Shown: piece after piece, positions 36,117 through 44,284 of the stretch
Numbering within the stretch: the stretch's first letter is position 1
How the letters are laid out: each line of letters opens with the position of its first letter
Assembly: GCA_050110875.1 (NCBI GenBank)
Contig: CP188828.1
Location: forward strand, 2,232,001-2,296,000
Source: Methyloligella sp050110875
GTDB taxonomy: Bacteria > Pseudomonadota > Alphaproteobacteria > Rhizobiales > Methyloligellaceae
Length of the DNA: 64,000 bases
Direction of reading: 5' to 3'
Notes under the pieces: generated by a model
What the model saw: only the letters and a program-made list of their open reading frames with translations
The model's database searches: none
Told to the model about the DNA's origin: nothing
Position numbers and translations under genes: made by a program

Positions 36117-37601
36117 TCAATCCCGTAGGAGACGCTGTAAAAGCTCGATTTCCTCGCGCATCTGCACATCGTCCGACATCAGCTGCTCGATTTTACGGAT
36201 CGCGTGTAGCACCGTGGTGTGGTCGCGATTGCCGAAGCGGCGGCCGATCTCCGGCAGCGAGCGCGAAGTGAGCTGCTTGCACAGATACATGCCGATCTGC
36301 CGCGGCCGCACGATGGAGCGGTTGCGTCGTCCCGACAGCAGGTCCCCCCGGTTCACACCGTAATGCTTGGAGACGGTCCGCTGGATGTCGTCGATCCGCA
36401 CCCGCTTGGGCTCGGTGCCGCGCATCAGCTCCCGCACGATCTGCTCGGCAATCTCCAGGGTCACCGGTTGATCGGTAAGCTGATAGGCCGCCCGTAGCCG
36501 GTGCACCGCGCCTTCGAGTTCTCGGCCGCTCTCGGTCAGCCGGTCGGCGAGGAAGCTCAGCACCGTATCGGAGATTTCCAGCCCCGGCGTCTCCTTGCAG
36601 GCATCGGCTGCGCGCTTGCTCAGGATCTTGTGGCGGAGGTCCCGGTCCATGGGCGCGATTTCCGCCACCAGACCGCCGCCGAGCCGGGAGCGCATGCGCA
36701 TGTCGAGCCGGTCGAGATGATTGGGCGCCCGATCCGCGGCCACCACCACCTGGCGTCCGCCATCGATCAGGGAATTCAGCGTGTGGCAGAACTCCTGTTG
36801 AATGGTCGGCCCTTGCAGGAATTCCATATCGTCGATGATCAAGAGATCGATCCGGCGCAGGCTTTCCTTGAACGCCAGCGCATCCTTGGCCCGTAGCGCT
36901 TGGACGAAACCGGACATGAAGCGCTCGGCCGTCAGGTAGAGCACTTCCCCCTCGGGCTTCGCTTTCGTGAACTGCCAAGCGATAGCGTGCAGCAGATGCG
37001 TCTTCCCGAGCCCGACATTACCGTGCAGGAACAAAGGGTTGAACATCTGCTGGGAGCGCGTTCCGGCGCCGGCCACCTGGCTCGCCGCTGCATTGGCGAG
37101 CTGGTTCGATGCGCCCACGACGAAGGTATCGAAGGTGAGCTTCGGATCCAGCGGAGAGCCGTCGAATCCGCCATATCCGGTGCGCAAGGGAAGCGTGACC
37201 TCCGATGCCTCTGTCACCGTCACCCGCGGAACGGCTGGCTGAGCCGGCTTCGGATTCGCCACTCCGTTGTTGAAATGCGGCTGTCGCACCTGGAAGTCCA
37301 GCCGACCGAGATCCGGCCATTCCTGCCGGCTGAGCTGGAATACGAAATCGTAGTAATGGGACCGCAGCCAACTCTTCAGAAATCGCGTAGCCACCGTCAG
37401 ATGGGCTGTTCCTTCTTCGACCCTGTCGAGCTCCACCCCGCGGAACCAGCTCGAGTAGACGTCCTCACCTAGCTCAGCCTGTAGACGTGACTTGACCTTC
37501 TTCCACGCGGCGCGATCAGCCGCGTTGTCGTTATCTTTTGTCACTTTTAGTGCCACCCGTTCGTCTTCCCCGCGCGAGCACGCACCACTTACTCCATACA
37601 T
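36117..37601 (-). CDS. dnaA: Chromosomal replication initiator protein DnaA
   Basis: DnaA is the AAA+ protein that opens the origin. The protein has up to 494 residues. Domain I contains AWKKVKSRLQAELGEDVYSSW, Walker A is GNVGLGKTH, Walker B is LLIIDDMEFLQG, and the DNA-binding signature NRDHTTVLHAIRKIE is in domain IV. Two starts are plausible: ATG 37601 (GGGGG 9 bases upstream) and GTG 37556 (GGGGAAG upstream), the second giving 479 residues. The rhodanese gene lies 54 bases upstream on the same strand. Confidence 0.97.
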   Translation of the reverse strand: MYGVSGACSRGEDERVALKVTKDNDNAADRAAWKKVKSRLQAELGEDVYSSWFRGVELDRVEEGTAHLTVATRFLKSWLRSHYYDFVFQLSRQEWPDLGRLDFQVRQPHFNNGVANPKPAQPAVPRVTVTEASEVTLPLRTGYGGFDGSPLDPKLTFDTFVVGASNQLANAAASQVAGAGTRSQQMFNPLFLHGNVGLGKTHLLHAIAWQFTKAKPEGEVLYLTAERFMSGFVQALRAKDALAFKESLRRIDLLIIDDMEFLQGPTIQQEFCHTLNSLIDGGRQVVVAADRAPNHLDRLDMRMRSRLGGGLVAEIAPMDRDLRHKILSKRAADACKETPGLEISDTVLSFLADRLTESGRELEGAVHRLRAAYQLTDQPVTLEIAEQIVRELMRGTEPKRVRIDDIQRTVSKHYGVNRGDLLSGRRNRSIVRPRQIGMYLCKQLTSRSLPEIGRRFGNRDHTTVLHAIRKIEQLMSDDVQMREEIELLQRLLRD

Positions 37602-37655
37602 TGAGTAGCACCCCCTCGACGCGGACAGCCTCCTGTCCTTACGGCCGGTCTCGTT

Positions 37656-38102
37656 CTAGCTCTGAAGCCAGGGAAGACCCGCCGCCTTCCAGCCACCGAT
37701 GGCGCCCCGATGCCTTGCGTCGTCCAGCGGCCCCTCAAAACCGCCGGCGACGTTGTGACAGGCACGAAACCCCATCGCCGCCATCGACATGGCTGCCGCC
37801 ATGCTTCGGCTGCCCGAACGGCATATGAAGTAGAGATCGTTGTCTGGCGAAACACCGAGAGCCTTTAGCTCTCCTGCCAGACGTTCAGCGAAACGTGGGT
37901 CGACCGTTTGGTCGGGAAATGTCTGCCACTCGACCAGAACGACCCGCTTACCGAGGCTGCCGAGATCCGGAAGCCCCACATAGGTCCATTCTGCCCTCGT
38001 CCGCACATCGATGAGCTGCGCGCCGGGATTGGAGGAGAGCGACTGCCACGCCGTCTCTACATCCACATCGTCGACTTCGCTATCGCTCTTCTCCGTGCTC
38101 AA
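37656..38102 (-). CDS. Rhodanese-domain protein upstream of dnaA
   Basis: This is a 148-residue single-domain rhodanese. IDVRTRAEW marks the domain start and the active loop is FICRSGSRS, with the persulfide cysteine C94. The last part, AGGFEGPLDD, is typical of this alphaproteobacterial group. The physiological acceptor is unknown. It lies 54 bases upstream of dnaA and in the same direction, so the two may share a transcript. Its upstream side faces the 0.8 kb AT-rich gap. Confidence 0.88.
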   Translation of the reverse strand: MSTEKSDSEVDDVDVETAWQSLSSNPGAQLIDVRTRAEWTYVGLPDLGSLGKRVVLVEWQTFPDQTVDPRFAERLAGELKALGVSPDNDLYFICRSGSRSMAAAMSMAAMGFRACHNVAGGFEGPLDDARHRGAIGGWKAAGLPWLQS

Positions 38103-38853
38103 GCGACAGGTCCCCTTTCTGAAAAACTTAGGTGTGGAGCGGTTACCTCAAGTACAAATTTGTCGCAATCCACTAAACCTAACAGTTTTTCTCTTACAAA
38201 CGCCGCACTCTTCGTCGCCTACGCCTTAAAACTTCACAACATCCCCGCCCAACACTGAAATTAGGCAAAACTTTCCCGTCCCGACACTGGTCAGGTTTGA
38301 AAACTCTATTGTGTTGGAGGGGGCTACCCCGTTCGGATGAATGAACTATACACGGGCAGTTTCGGCCAATCAAGCAACCCCGCACTGTCCTGGGCCGCCT
38401 CGGCGCGCTTATCCGAAGCGCTCAATCCTCGCCGCCAACCTCCTGTCCTGCAAGTCTGATTCGTCCTGCACAGGAGCCATTGGTAGCGATTTACAACCGC
38501 ATGAACCTCCCGAATCCGGGTGAAAAAATTTTGCTAAAAAAGCGTTAAGAGGCCCCTTTGCCCGCTTCGGCTTTCACACGGGCTTATGCCGTCAAACAAT
38601 TGAAATATTCACAGAATCGACACAATCGAACGGCTCGGAAAGGGCCGAACTCACCCAAAAATTTCGTGTCACCCTCGCAACAGAGCGACTTTTTTGGTCT
38701 CGACGAAAAATTTTTGCCTTGTCAGATCGGCCTTACCGGAGTCCGGCCCTCAGATGCCTCTCGGTTGCTCATTTCGGCCGGGCATTTGCTCTTCCCGCAC
38801 GTAGGACCGCAACGTTTGAGGAGAGAGGATGGAGGCAAACGTCGCGCAAGCGC
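38103..38853. other. AT-rich non-coding region next to dnaA; weak replication-origin candidate
   Basis: This is the longest gap of the window. Two AT-rich clusters stand out: about 38521-38549 and 38689-38718. Between them ATATTCACA (38605-38613) matches the DnaA box TTATNCACA at 8 of 9 positions. Weaker 7-of-9 matches are TTATCCGAA at 38409 and CTATACACG at 38346. Three GANTC (CcrM-type) sites occur at 38458, 38512 and 38614. No ORF in it looks real. Many alphaproteobacteria place the origin near hemE instead, and the ribosomal operons to the right would run head-on to a fork leaving here, so this is only a candidate. Confidence 0.3.
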
Positions 38854-38882
38854 AAAAAGCGCGCGAGGTATCCTCACGCGCT
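38854..38882 (-). terminator. Rho-independent terminator of rpsT
   Basis: On the minus strand GCGCGTGAGG, a 3-base loop ATA and CCTCGCGCGC form a 10-pair stem with one G-T pair, followed by TTTTT. It begins 41 bases downstream of the rpsT stop codon. Confidence 0.8.
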
Positions 38883-38922
38883 CGTTGCGCAGCTTCTAAA
38901 TCTGACGGAGGTGACGGTCGGT

Positions 38923-39192
38923 CTACGCCGATTCCATCGCGCCGACGCGCTTGGAGAGCCGGGAGATCTTCCGCGATGCCGTGCGCACGTGGAGCACGCC
39001 CTTTTGGCCGTTCCGGGCAATGACCGGCTGGGCTTCGCGAAGGGCGGCCTGCGCCTCGTCCTTCTTGCCCGAGGCGATCGCCTCTTCGACCTTGCGGATG
39101 AAGCTCCGCATGCGGCTCTTCCGGGCGGTGTTCACGGCAGTCCGCTTGTTGATCTGCCGAACAGCCTTCTTTGCCGATTTCGTGTTGGCCAT
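38923..39192 (-). CDS. rpsT: 30S ribosomal protein S20
   Basis: S20 binds 16S rRNA in the body of the small subunit. The 89-residue basic protein starts MANTKSAKKAVRQ and contains KRTAVNTARKSRMRSFIRK and the helix RTASRKISRLSKRV, all typical. It has its own strong promoter (39274-39302) and its own terminator (38854-38882), so it is a single-gene unit. Confidence 0.97.
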   Translation of the reverse strand: MANTKSAKKAVRQINKRTAVNTARKSRMRSFIRKVEEAIASGKKDEAQAALREAQPVIARNGQKGVLHVRTASRKISRLSKRVGAMESA

Positions 39193-39273
39193 CTATCGTT
39201 CCCAAAGCGCTGGGGCCGCCGATCCGTTCGGCGCATCCTCGCGCAAAAATCCTGAAAGGAGAATTGACCGCGC

Positions 39274-39302
39274 TCTATAGCGGTCGCGCGGGGACTCGTC
39301 AA
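39274..39302 (-). promoter_or_regulatory. Sigma-70 promoter of rpsT
   Basis: On the minus strand TTGACG (39302-39297), a 17-base spacer and TATAGA (39279-39274) form a near-consensus promoter. Transcription would begin near 39267, about 75 bases before the rpsT start. Confidence 0.78.
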
Positions 39303-39330
39303 CCGCGCGGAAGACACCGCCAGCGGTCCT

Positions 39331-39831
39331 TTATGCGTCACCGGTGGCCAGTACGGCGCGGATGAAGTCCGATTTCGCTTCCCGGTAGACCTCCATGGGC
39401 TGCCCTTCGAAACGGCGCTTCAGCGCATTATAGCGTGCGACCAGATCCGGCTCCGCGCGCAGCCGCGCGACGAAGAGATGGAAGAAATCGTGGTCGCCGC
39501 CCTTTGCCGCGAGCTGGATGCCGAGCGGCGGCTCGGCATCGGGTGTCTCGAAAGCGGAGAAATCCCGAGTTCGGACCGAACCGGTATTGCGGGCATATCG
39601 CAGAGCCAGAGCCTGATCCGCGGCCGTGAAATCTTCAGGCGCCACCCGCACGACGATATCGAGATCGCCTTTGGTCAGGCATCCCGGCACTGCCGTCGCG
39701 CCGATATGATGGATTTCCGTCGTCTCCGGCAGGAGTGGACGGAGTGTTGCCACCGTCTCGGCAAAGAGTCTTCCTGCCGCGTCCCGAGCGGCTTCGGTCA
39801 TGGCCAAACGCAATGGCGGTTCGGATGTCAT
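39331..39831 (-). CDS. GrpB/UPF0157 family nucleotidyltransferase-fold protein
   Basis: This 166-residue protein belongs to the GrpB family, predicted to have the nucleotidyltransferase fold. The pattern IHHIGATAVPGCLTKGDLDIVVRV contains the expected acidic pair (DLD) after a GxTAVPG strand. The C-terminal helix YNALKRRF...YREAKSDFI is also typical. The GxS signature that binds nucleotide in active enzymes appears as GAT, so catalytic activity is uncertain. It lies between rpsT and the enoyl-CoA hydratase; 18 bases separate it from the latter. Confidence 0.82.
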   Translation of the reverse strand: MTSEPPLRLAMTEAARDAAGRLFAETVATLRPLLPETTEIHHIGATAVPGCLTKGDLDIVVRVAPEDFTAADQALALRYARNTGSVRTRDFSAFETPDAEPPLGIQLAAKGGDHDFFHLFVARLRAEPDLVARYNALKRRFEGQPMEVYREAKSDFIRAVLATGDA

Positions 39832-39849
39832 GTGCGCGGACCCGCGGTT

Positions 39850-40644
39850 TCAACGATGCTTGAAGTCGGGCTTTCGCTTCTCGGTGAAGGCGGCCATGCC
39901 CTCCTTCTGATCCTCCGTGGCGAAGGTCGAATAGAAGAGATGCCGCTCCTGGCGGATGCCTTCCGGCAGCGGCGTTGCCATGCTGGTGTTGATCGACTTC
40001 TTGATCATGGCCACCGCCGGCTGGGAGTAGCTCGCGATCTTCGACGCGATCTTCATGGTTTCCTCCATCAGCGCGGGCATCGGCACCACCCGTACCACAA
40101 GCCCCGAACGCTCCGCCTCCTCCGCATCCATGCGGCGGCCGGTGAGGCAGAGATCCATGGCCTTCGCCTTGCCCACCGCATGCGTCAGCCGCTGGGTGCC
40201 GCCGGCGCCAGGCATGATGCCGAGTTGAATCTCCGGCTGGCCGAACTGGGCGCTGTCGGCGGCGATGATCATGTCGCAGATCATGGCGAGCTCCATGCCC
40301 CCGCCGAGCGCAAAGCCGGAGACCGCCGCGATCAGCGGTTTCTTATGAGCCGCGATGGCGTCGTAGGGCGCGATGAAATCGGAGGAGAAGGCGTCGGCGA
40401 AGCTCTTATCCTTCATCTCCTTGATGTCGGCGCCCGCCGCAAAGGCCTTCTCGCCGCCCGTCAGCACCACGCAGCCGATCTCGGGATCCGCGTCGCATTT
40501 GTCGAGCACGGCGTTCAGCTCCGCCAGAAGCTTGGCGTTCAGCGCGTTCATGGCGTCGGGCCGGTTCAAAGTGATCACCGCCACCCCGCCTTCTTGGGCG
40601 ACCAGGAGTGTCTCGCAATTCGTTTCGGTCTCGATTCCGTCCAT
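39850..40644 (-). CDS. Enoyl-CoA hydratase
   Basis: This 264-residue crotonase-family enzyme hydrates trans-2-enoyl-CoA in beta-oxidation. The oxyanion-hole motifs are AFAAGADIKEM and SGFALGGGMELAM. The two catalytic glutamates are expected in GGGMELAMICD and in QPEIQLGIMPGAGGTQ. I chose ATG 40644 (MDGIETETNCE) because GGCGGGAGACAG precedes it. The longer frame to 40746 runs into the end of mutM. In many alphaproteobacteria this gene sits between mutM and rpsT, as here. Confidence 0.93.
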   Translation of the reverse strand: MDGIETETNCETLLVAQEGGVAVITLNRPDAMNALNAKLLAELNAVLDKCDADPEIGCVVLTGGEKAFAAGADIKEMKDKSFADAFSSDFIAPYDAIAAHKKPLIAAVSGFALGGGMELAMICDMIIAADSAQFGQPEIQLGIMPGAGGTQRLTHAVGKAKAMDLCLTGRRMDAEEAERSGLVVRVVPMPALMEETMKIASKIASYSQPAVAMIKKSINTSMATPLPEGIRQERHLFYSTFATEDQKEGMAAFTEKRKPDFKHR

Positions 40645-40673
40645 CTGTCTCCCGCCTCGTTCTCGGTTGGGTT

Positions 40674-41558
40674 TCACCGTTGGCAGCTCGGGCAATAGAA
40701 TGTCGAGCGGCCACTCTGCACGATGCGCTTCACAACACCCTGACAATCTTCATCCGGGCAGGGTTTCCCTTCCCGCCCGTAGACCTTGAAGGAATGCTGG
40801 AAGCGGCCGAGCGATCCATCCGCATGGGCATAGTCTCGCAAGGACGATCCGCCCGCCGCGATCGCATCGTTGAGCACGCGGCTGATGGCGCGGGCGAGCC
40901 GCGCGCAACGCGCGGTCGGCTTGCCAGCCTTGGTTACAATCGTCCCCGCGTGCCGCAACGGGGAAAGCCGCGCCGCGTAGAGCGCCTCGCACACATAGAT
41001 ATTGCCGAGCCCCGCGATCCGCCGTTGATCAAGCAGGGCCGCCTTCAGCGGCGTCTTCGCCCCCGCCAGCACGCCAGCCAGCGCCTCGCCCGTGAAATCT
41101 TCGCCGAGCGGCTCGAGCCCCAGACCTTTGAAGAGCGGATGCTCCGCCATGCCGCTTTCAGGCACCAGGGTCATATAGCCGAAGCGGCGCGTGTCGGCGT
41201 AGCGGATCGCGCTGCCATCGGCGAGATGAAAGACGATATGCTCGTGCCGCGGTGCCGCATTGCCAGGGAGTGTGAAGGCCCCGGGCTTCAGCCCAGCGCC
41301 GTTCGCCTCGTCCACCGTGAAGCGTCCGGTCATGCCGAGATGCATCACCAGCACCTCGCCATCGTCCAGCCGCGCCAGGATGTATTTCGCCCGCCGATCC
41401 AGCGCCTCGATGCACCGGCCTTCCAGCCGCGCCGCGAAATTCGCAGGCAGCGGAAAGCGCAGATCGGGCCGGCGCTGCTCCACGCTTTCGATTTTGTTGC
41501 CGACCAGAAAGGGCGCCAGCCCTAAGCGTACGGTCTCGACTTCGGGAAGTTCCGGCAT
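40674..41558 (-). CDS. mutM: Formamidopyrimidine-DNA glycosylase
   Basis: MutM (Fpg) excises 8-oxoguanine and formamidopyrimidines. The 294-residue protein starts MPELPEVETVRLGL, where Pro2 is the nucleophile after Met removal and Glu3 is catalytic. VLMHLGMTGRF and DQRRIAGLGNIYVCEALY (helix-two-turn-helix) follow. The zinc finger uses CPDEDC and CPSC at the C-terminus. The ORF start at 41621 is replaced by ATG 41558, since Pro2 must be N-terminal. It is divergent from ubiE. Confidence 0.96.
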   Translation of the reverse strand: MPELPEVETVRLGLAPFLVGNKIESVEQRRPDLRFPLPANFAARLEGRCIEALDRRAKYILARLDDGEVLVMHLGMTGRFTVDEANGAGLKPGAFTLPGNAAPRHEHIVFHLADGSAIRYADTRRFGYMTLVPESGMAEHPLFKGLGLEPLGEDFTGEALAGVLAGAKTPLKAALLDQRRIAGLGNIYVCEALYAARLSPLRHAGTIVTKAGKPTARCARLARAISRVLNDAIAAGGSSLRDYAHADGSLGRFQHSFKVYGREGKPCPDEDCQGVVKRIVQSGRSTFYCPSCQR

Positions 41559-41716
41559 GCAGGTTCCGGCATGTGAAAGCGCCAATCGCGGGGATGCGAA
41601 TGAGAATGATCGTCGCTGCACCGCAACAATAGCCTGTTCACCACCCTTAGGCTATTGTCCGCAGCCATCGCGAAGGGCATACCGCCCACGATACGAAATC
41701 CAACCGGGCGATAGGC

Positions 41717-42466
41717 ATGGCGGCATCCGAAAAAACCAGCTTCGGCTTCGAAGAGGTCGAGACCAGCACGCGCCAGGGCCGCGTCAACGACGTCTTCGCG
41801 CGCGTCGCCAAGAACTACGACCTGATGAACGACCTCATGTCGGGCGGCCTGCACCGGCTCTGGAAGGACGACATGATCGCCCAGCTCAATCCGCCGAAGA
41901 GCGCCGCGCCGTTCGCGCTGCTCGATGTGGCGGGCGGCACCGGCGATATCGCCGAACGCTTCCTGAAAGCGTCGGGGCCGAATGCATCCGCCATCATCTG
42001 CGATATCAGCGCCGAGATGCTGGAGGCGGGACGCGCCCGCCATGCCGGGCTCGACCGGGTTGCGTTCGTGCAAGGCAATGCCGAGGCGCTTCCTTACGAC
42101 GACGGCCGCTTCGATGCCTATACCATCGCCTTCGGCATGCGGAACGTCACTCATATCGACCGCGCCCTGAAAGAAGCCTTCCGCGTGCTCAAGCCCGGCG
42201 GCCGGTTTCTCTGCCTGGAATTCTCTGCCGTCGAAATGCCCATGCTGGACACGCTCTATGACCTCTACTCCTTCAATGCGATCCCGGCCCTGGGCCAGGC
42301 CGTGGCGGGGGATGCCGATTCCTATCGTTACTTGGTGGAGAGCATCCGGAAATTTCCCACCCAGGAGCCTTACGCCAAGATGATCGAGGAGGCCGGTTTC
42401 GAGCAGGTGCGCTACCGGAATCTCACCGGCGGCATCGCGGCGATCCATTCCGGCTGGCGGATCTAG
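41717..42466 (+). CDS. ubiE: Ubiquinone/menaquinone C-methyltransferase
   Basis: UbiE methylates the ring of demethylmenaquinone and 2-polyprenyl-6-methoxy-benzoquinol. It is 249 residues. The SAM motif I is LDVAGGTGDIAERF at about 75-88. The family signature YDLMNDLMSGGLHRLWKD and the C-terminal NLTGGIAAIHSGWRI are diagnostic. The gene is divergent from mutM by 158 bases and is followed by ubiB after 15 bases, so the two form the conserved alphaproteobacterial ubiEB unit. Confidence 0.96.
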   Translation: MAASEKTSFGFEEVETSTRQGRVNDVFARVAKNYDLMNDLMSGGLHRLWKDDMIAQLNPPKSAAPFALLDVAGGTGDIAERFLKASGPNASAIICDISAEMLEAGRARHAGLDRVAFVQGNAEALPYDDGRFDAYTIAFGMRNVTHIDRALKEAFRVLKPGGRFLCLEFSAVEMPMLDTLYDLYSFNAIPALGQAVAGDADSYRYLVESIRKFPTQEPYAKMIEEAGFEQVRYRNLTGGIAAIHSGWRI

Positions 42467-42481
42467 GGGCGAGGGGCGGTA

Positions 42482-44047
42482 ATGAATCCGATCACCAATA
42501 CCGTTCGGCTCATGCGTGCCGGCTGGACGATTGCTTGGAACGGCGCCCGCGTGGTGCCGCCGGATGCCGACATACCGGCGCCTCTCAAATTCTTCTCTCG
42601 CAAGGAGAAGAAGCCGGGCGAGGAGAGCAATCAGGAGCGTTTGACCCGGGCTCTCACATCCTTGGGTCCGTCATATATCAAGCTCGGCCAGTTTCTGGCC
42701 ACCCGCGACGACATCGTCGGGCCGGAGCTGGCGAGGGATCTCAGCCCGCTCCAGGACAAGCTGCCGCCTTTCCCCATGGCGGAGGCCAAGAAGACGATCC
42801 AGCAGGAGCTCGGCAGGCCTGTGGCGGATCTTTATTCCGAGTTCGGCCCCTCTGTTGCGGCAGCTTCCATCGCTCAGGTCCACAAGGCGAAGGTGCTGAT
42901 GGCCGATGGAAGCGAAGCCCCGGTCGCGGTCAAGGTGCTCCGTCCCGGCATCGAGCGCCGCTTCGCCCGCGATCTGGAAAGCTTCCTCTTCGCCGCCCAG
43001 ACCATCGAGGCCTGGCACAGTCCGAGCCGGCGCCTGCGCCCCGTCGCCGTGGTGGAGACCCTGGCCCAATCCGTCGCCATCGAAATGGATCTCCGCATGG
43101 AGGCCGCGGCGATCTCGGAAGTAGCGGAGAATTCCAAGGACGATTTCGGTTTTCGGGTGCCGAAGGTGGATTGGACCCGCAGCGGCCGGCGGGTCATGAC
43201 CCTGGAATGGATCGACGGCATTCCCATCGCCGACAAGGCCGCCCTGGAAGCCGCCGGTTTCGATCCCAAGGAGCTCGGTCAGAGGCTCTTGCAGATCTTC
43301 CTTCGCCACGCCATGCGCGACGGTTTTTTCCATGCCGACATGCATCCCGGCAATCTCTTCGTGGACGAGCAGGGCCGCATCGTCGCCGTCGATTTCGGCA
43401 TCATGGGGCGTCTGGGCCTGAAGGAGCGACGCTTCCTGGCCGAGATCCTCTACGGCTTCATCACCCGGAACTACCAGCGCGTCTCAGAGGTCCATTTCGA
43501 GGCGGGCTACGTGCCCCGCCGCCATTCCGTGGAGCTGTTCGCGCAAGCCTTGAGGGCTATCGGCGAGCCCATCATGGACAAGAACGCCACCGAGATATCC
43601 ATGGCCTCCCTGCTGGGGCAGCTCCTGCAATATACCGAGGTCTTCGACATGGAGACCCGGCCCGAACTGTTGCTGCTCCAGAAGACCATGGTGGTGGTGG
43701 AAGGCGTGGCACGCCAGCTCGATCCGGAGCTGAATATCTGGACCGTGTCCGAGCCCGTGGTCCGCGACTGGATGGAAAGCCATTTCGGCGCCGAAGGCCG
43801 CATCGAGCAGGCCGCCGAAGGGGCTGTCAGTCTCGGCCGCTTCGCCGGCCATATCCCGCGTCTCTTGGGTCAGGCGGAAGCCGCGGCGGATGCTTTCTCT
43901 GCCATGGCGGAGGAGGGGCTGCGCCTCGACCGCTACACCGTGGAGCGCATGGCCGACGCCCAGAGCCGAAAGGGGCGCATGGGCCGCCTGGCCCTCTGGG
44001 TCGGCGCCATTTCGCTGGCGGTGATTGCTGCAGCGATGGTGTTTTAG
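42482..44047 (+). CDS. ubiB: Ubiquinone biosynthesis atypical kinase UbiB
   Basis: UbiB is an ADCK/ABC1-type kinase-like ATPase needed for ubiquinone synthesis. It has 521 residues. The family motif KLGQFLATRDDIVGPELA supplies the KxGQ segment, the Ala-rich loop is AAASIAQVHKA, and the metal-binding loop is VAVDFGIMG. ADMHPGNLF is the catalytic loop region. One C-terminal membrane segment (about 502-521) anchors it. It directly follows ubiE. Confidence 0.95.
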   Translation: MNPITNTVRLMRAGWTIAWNGARVVPPDADIPAPLKFFSRKEKKPGEESNQERLTRALTSLGPSYIKLGQFLATRDDIVGPELARDLSPLQDKLPPFPMAEAKKTIQQELGRPVADLYSEFGPSVAAASIAQVHKAKVLMADGSEAPVAVKVLRPGIERRFARDLESFLFAAQTIEAWHSPSRRLRPVAVVETLAQSVAIEMDLRMEAAAISEVAENSKDDFGFRVPKVDWTRSGRRVMTLEWIDGIPIADKAALEAAGFDPKELGQRLLQIFLRHAMRDGFFHADMHPGNLFVDEQGRIVAVDFGIMGRLGLKERRFLAEILYGFITRNYQRVSEVHFEAGYVPRRHSVELFAQALRAIGEPIMDKNATEISMASLLGQLLQYTEVFDMETRPELLLLQKTMVVVEGVARQLDPELNIWTVSEPVVRDWMESHFGAEGRIEQAAEGAVSLGRFAGHIPRLLGQAEAAADAFSAMAEEGLRLDRYTVERMADAQSRKGRMGRLALWVGAISLAVIAAAMVF

Positions 44048-44067
44048 CGGTCCACACAAACGCCGCC

Positions 44068-44098
44068 GTCAGGGCCGGGCTTGTCCCGGCCATCCACG
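44068..44098. repeat. Family A single hairpin arm (copy 3)
   Basis: The arm reads GTCAGGGCCGGGCTTGTCCC then GGCCATCCACG. It resembles the left arms at 15971 and 58126, but no matching right arm is present. Confidence 0.6.
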
Positions 44099-44105
44099 AA
44101 CACGG

Positions 44106-44149
44106 CCTCATGGTTCGAGACGCTGGCTTCGCCAGCCCTCACCATGAGG
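44106..44149. repeat. Family B intergenic palindrome (copy 3)
   Basis: The ends are CCTCATGGT ... ACCATGAGG with core CGCTGGC-TTC-GCCAGC. It is in the opposite orientation to the copy at 15908. Confidence 0.75.
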
Positions 44150-44173
44150 AAAAACGCATGCACGGACCTCACT

Positions 44174-44218
44174 CCTCATCCTGAGGACGAGCGTAGCTCG
44201 TGCCTCGAAGGATGCAGG
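44174..44218. repeat. Family B intergenic palindrome (copy 4)
   Basis: The ends are CCTCATCCT ... AAGGATGCAGG, with core ACGAGC-GTA-GCTCGTGCCTCGA. It stands in tandem with copies at 44068 and 44106, upstream of coaBC. Confidence 0.7.
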
Positions 44219-44284
44219 CCCGGGCTGAAACCAAGCCCGCTGCATTTAGCCTTCTCTCACCCCATCTATGCTATGACACGAGCC

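Noticed and set aside
38341..38899. Short ORFs in the AT-rich gap next to dnaA
   Set aside because: They have no ribosome site or family resemblance, and the last one runs across the rpsT terminator.
44081..44284. N-terminal extension of CoaBC
   Set aside because: The frame is open, but it translates family B repeats; the CoaC domain begins right after ATG 44285.
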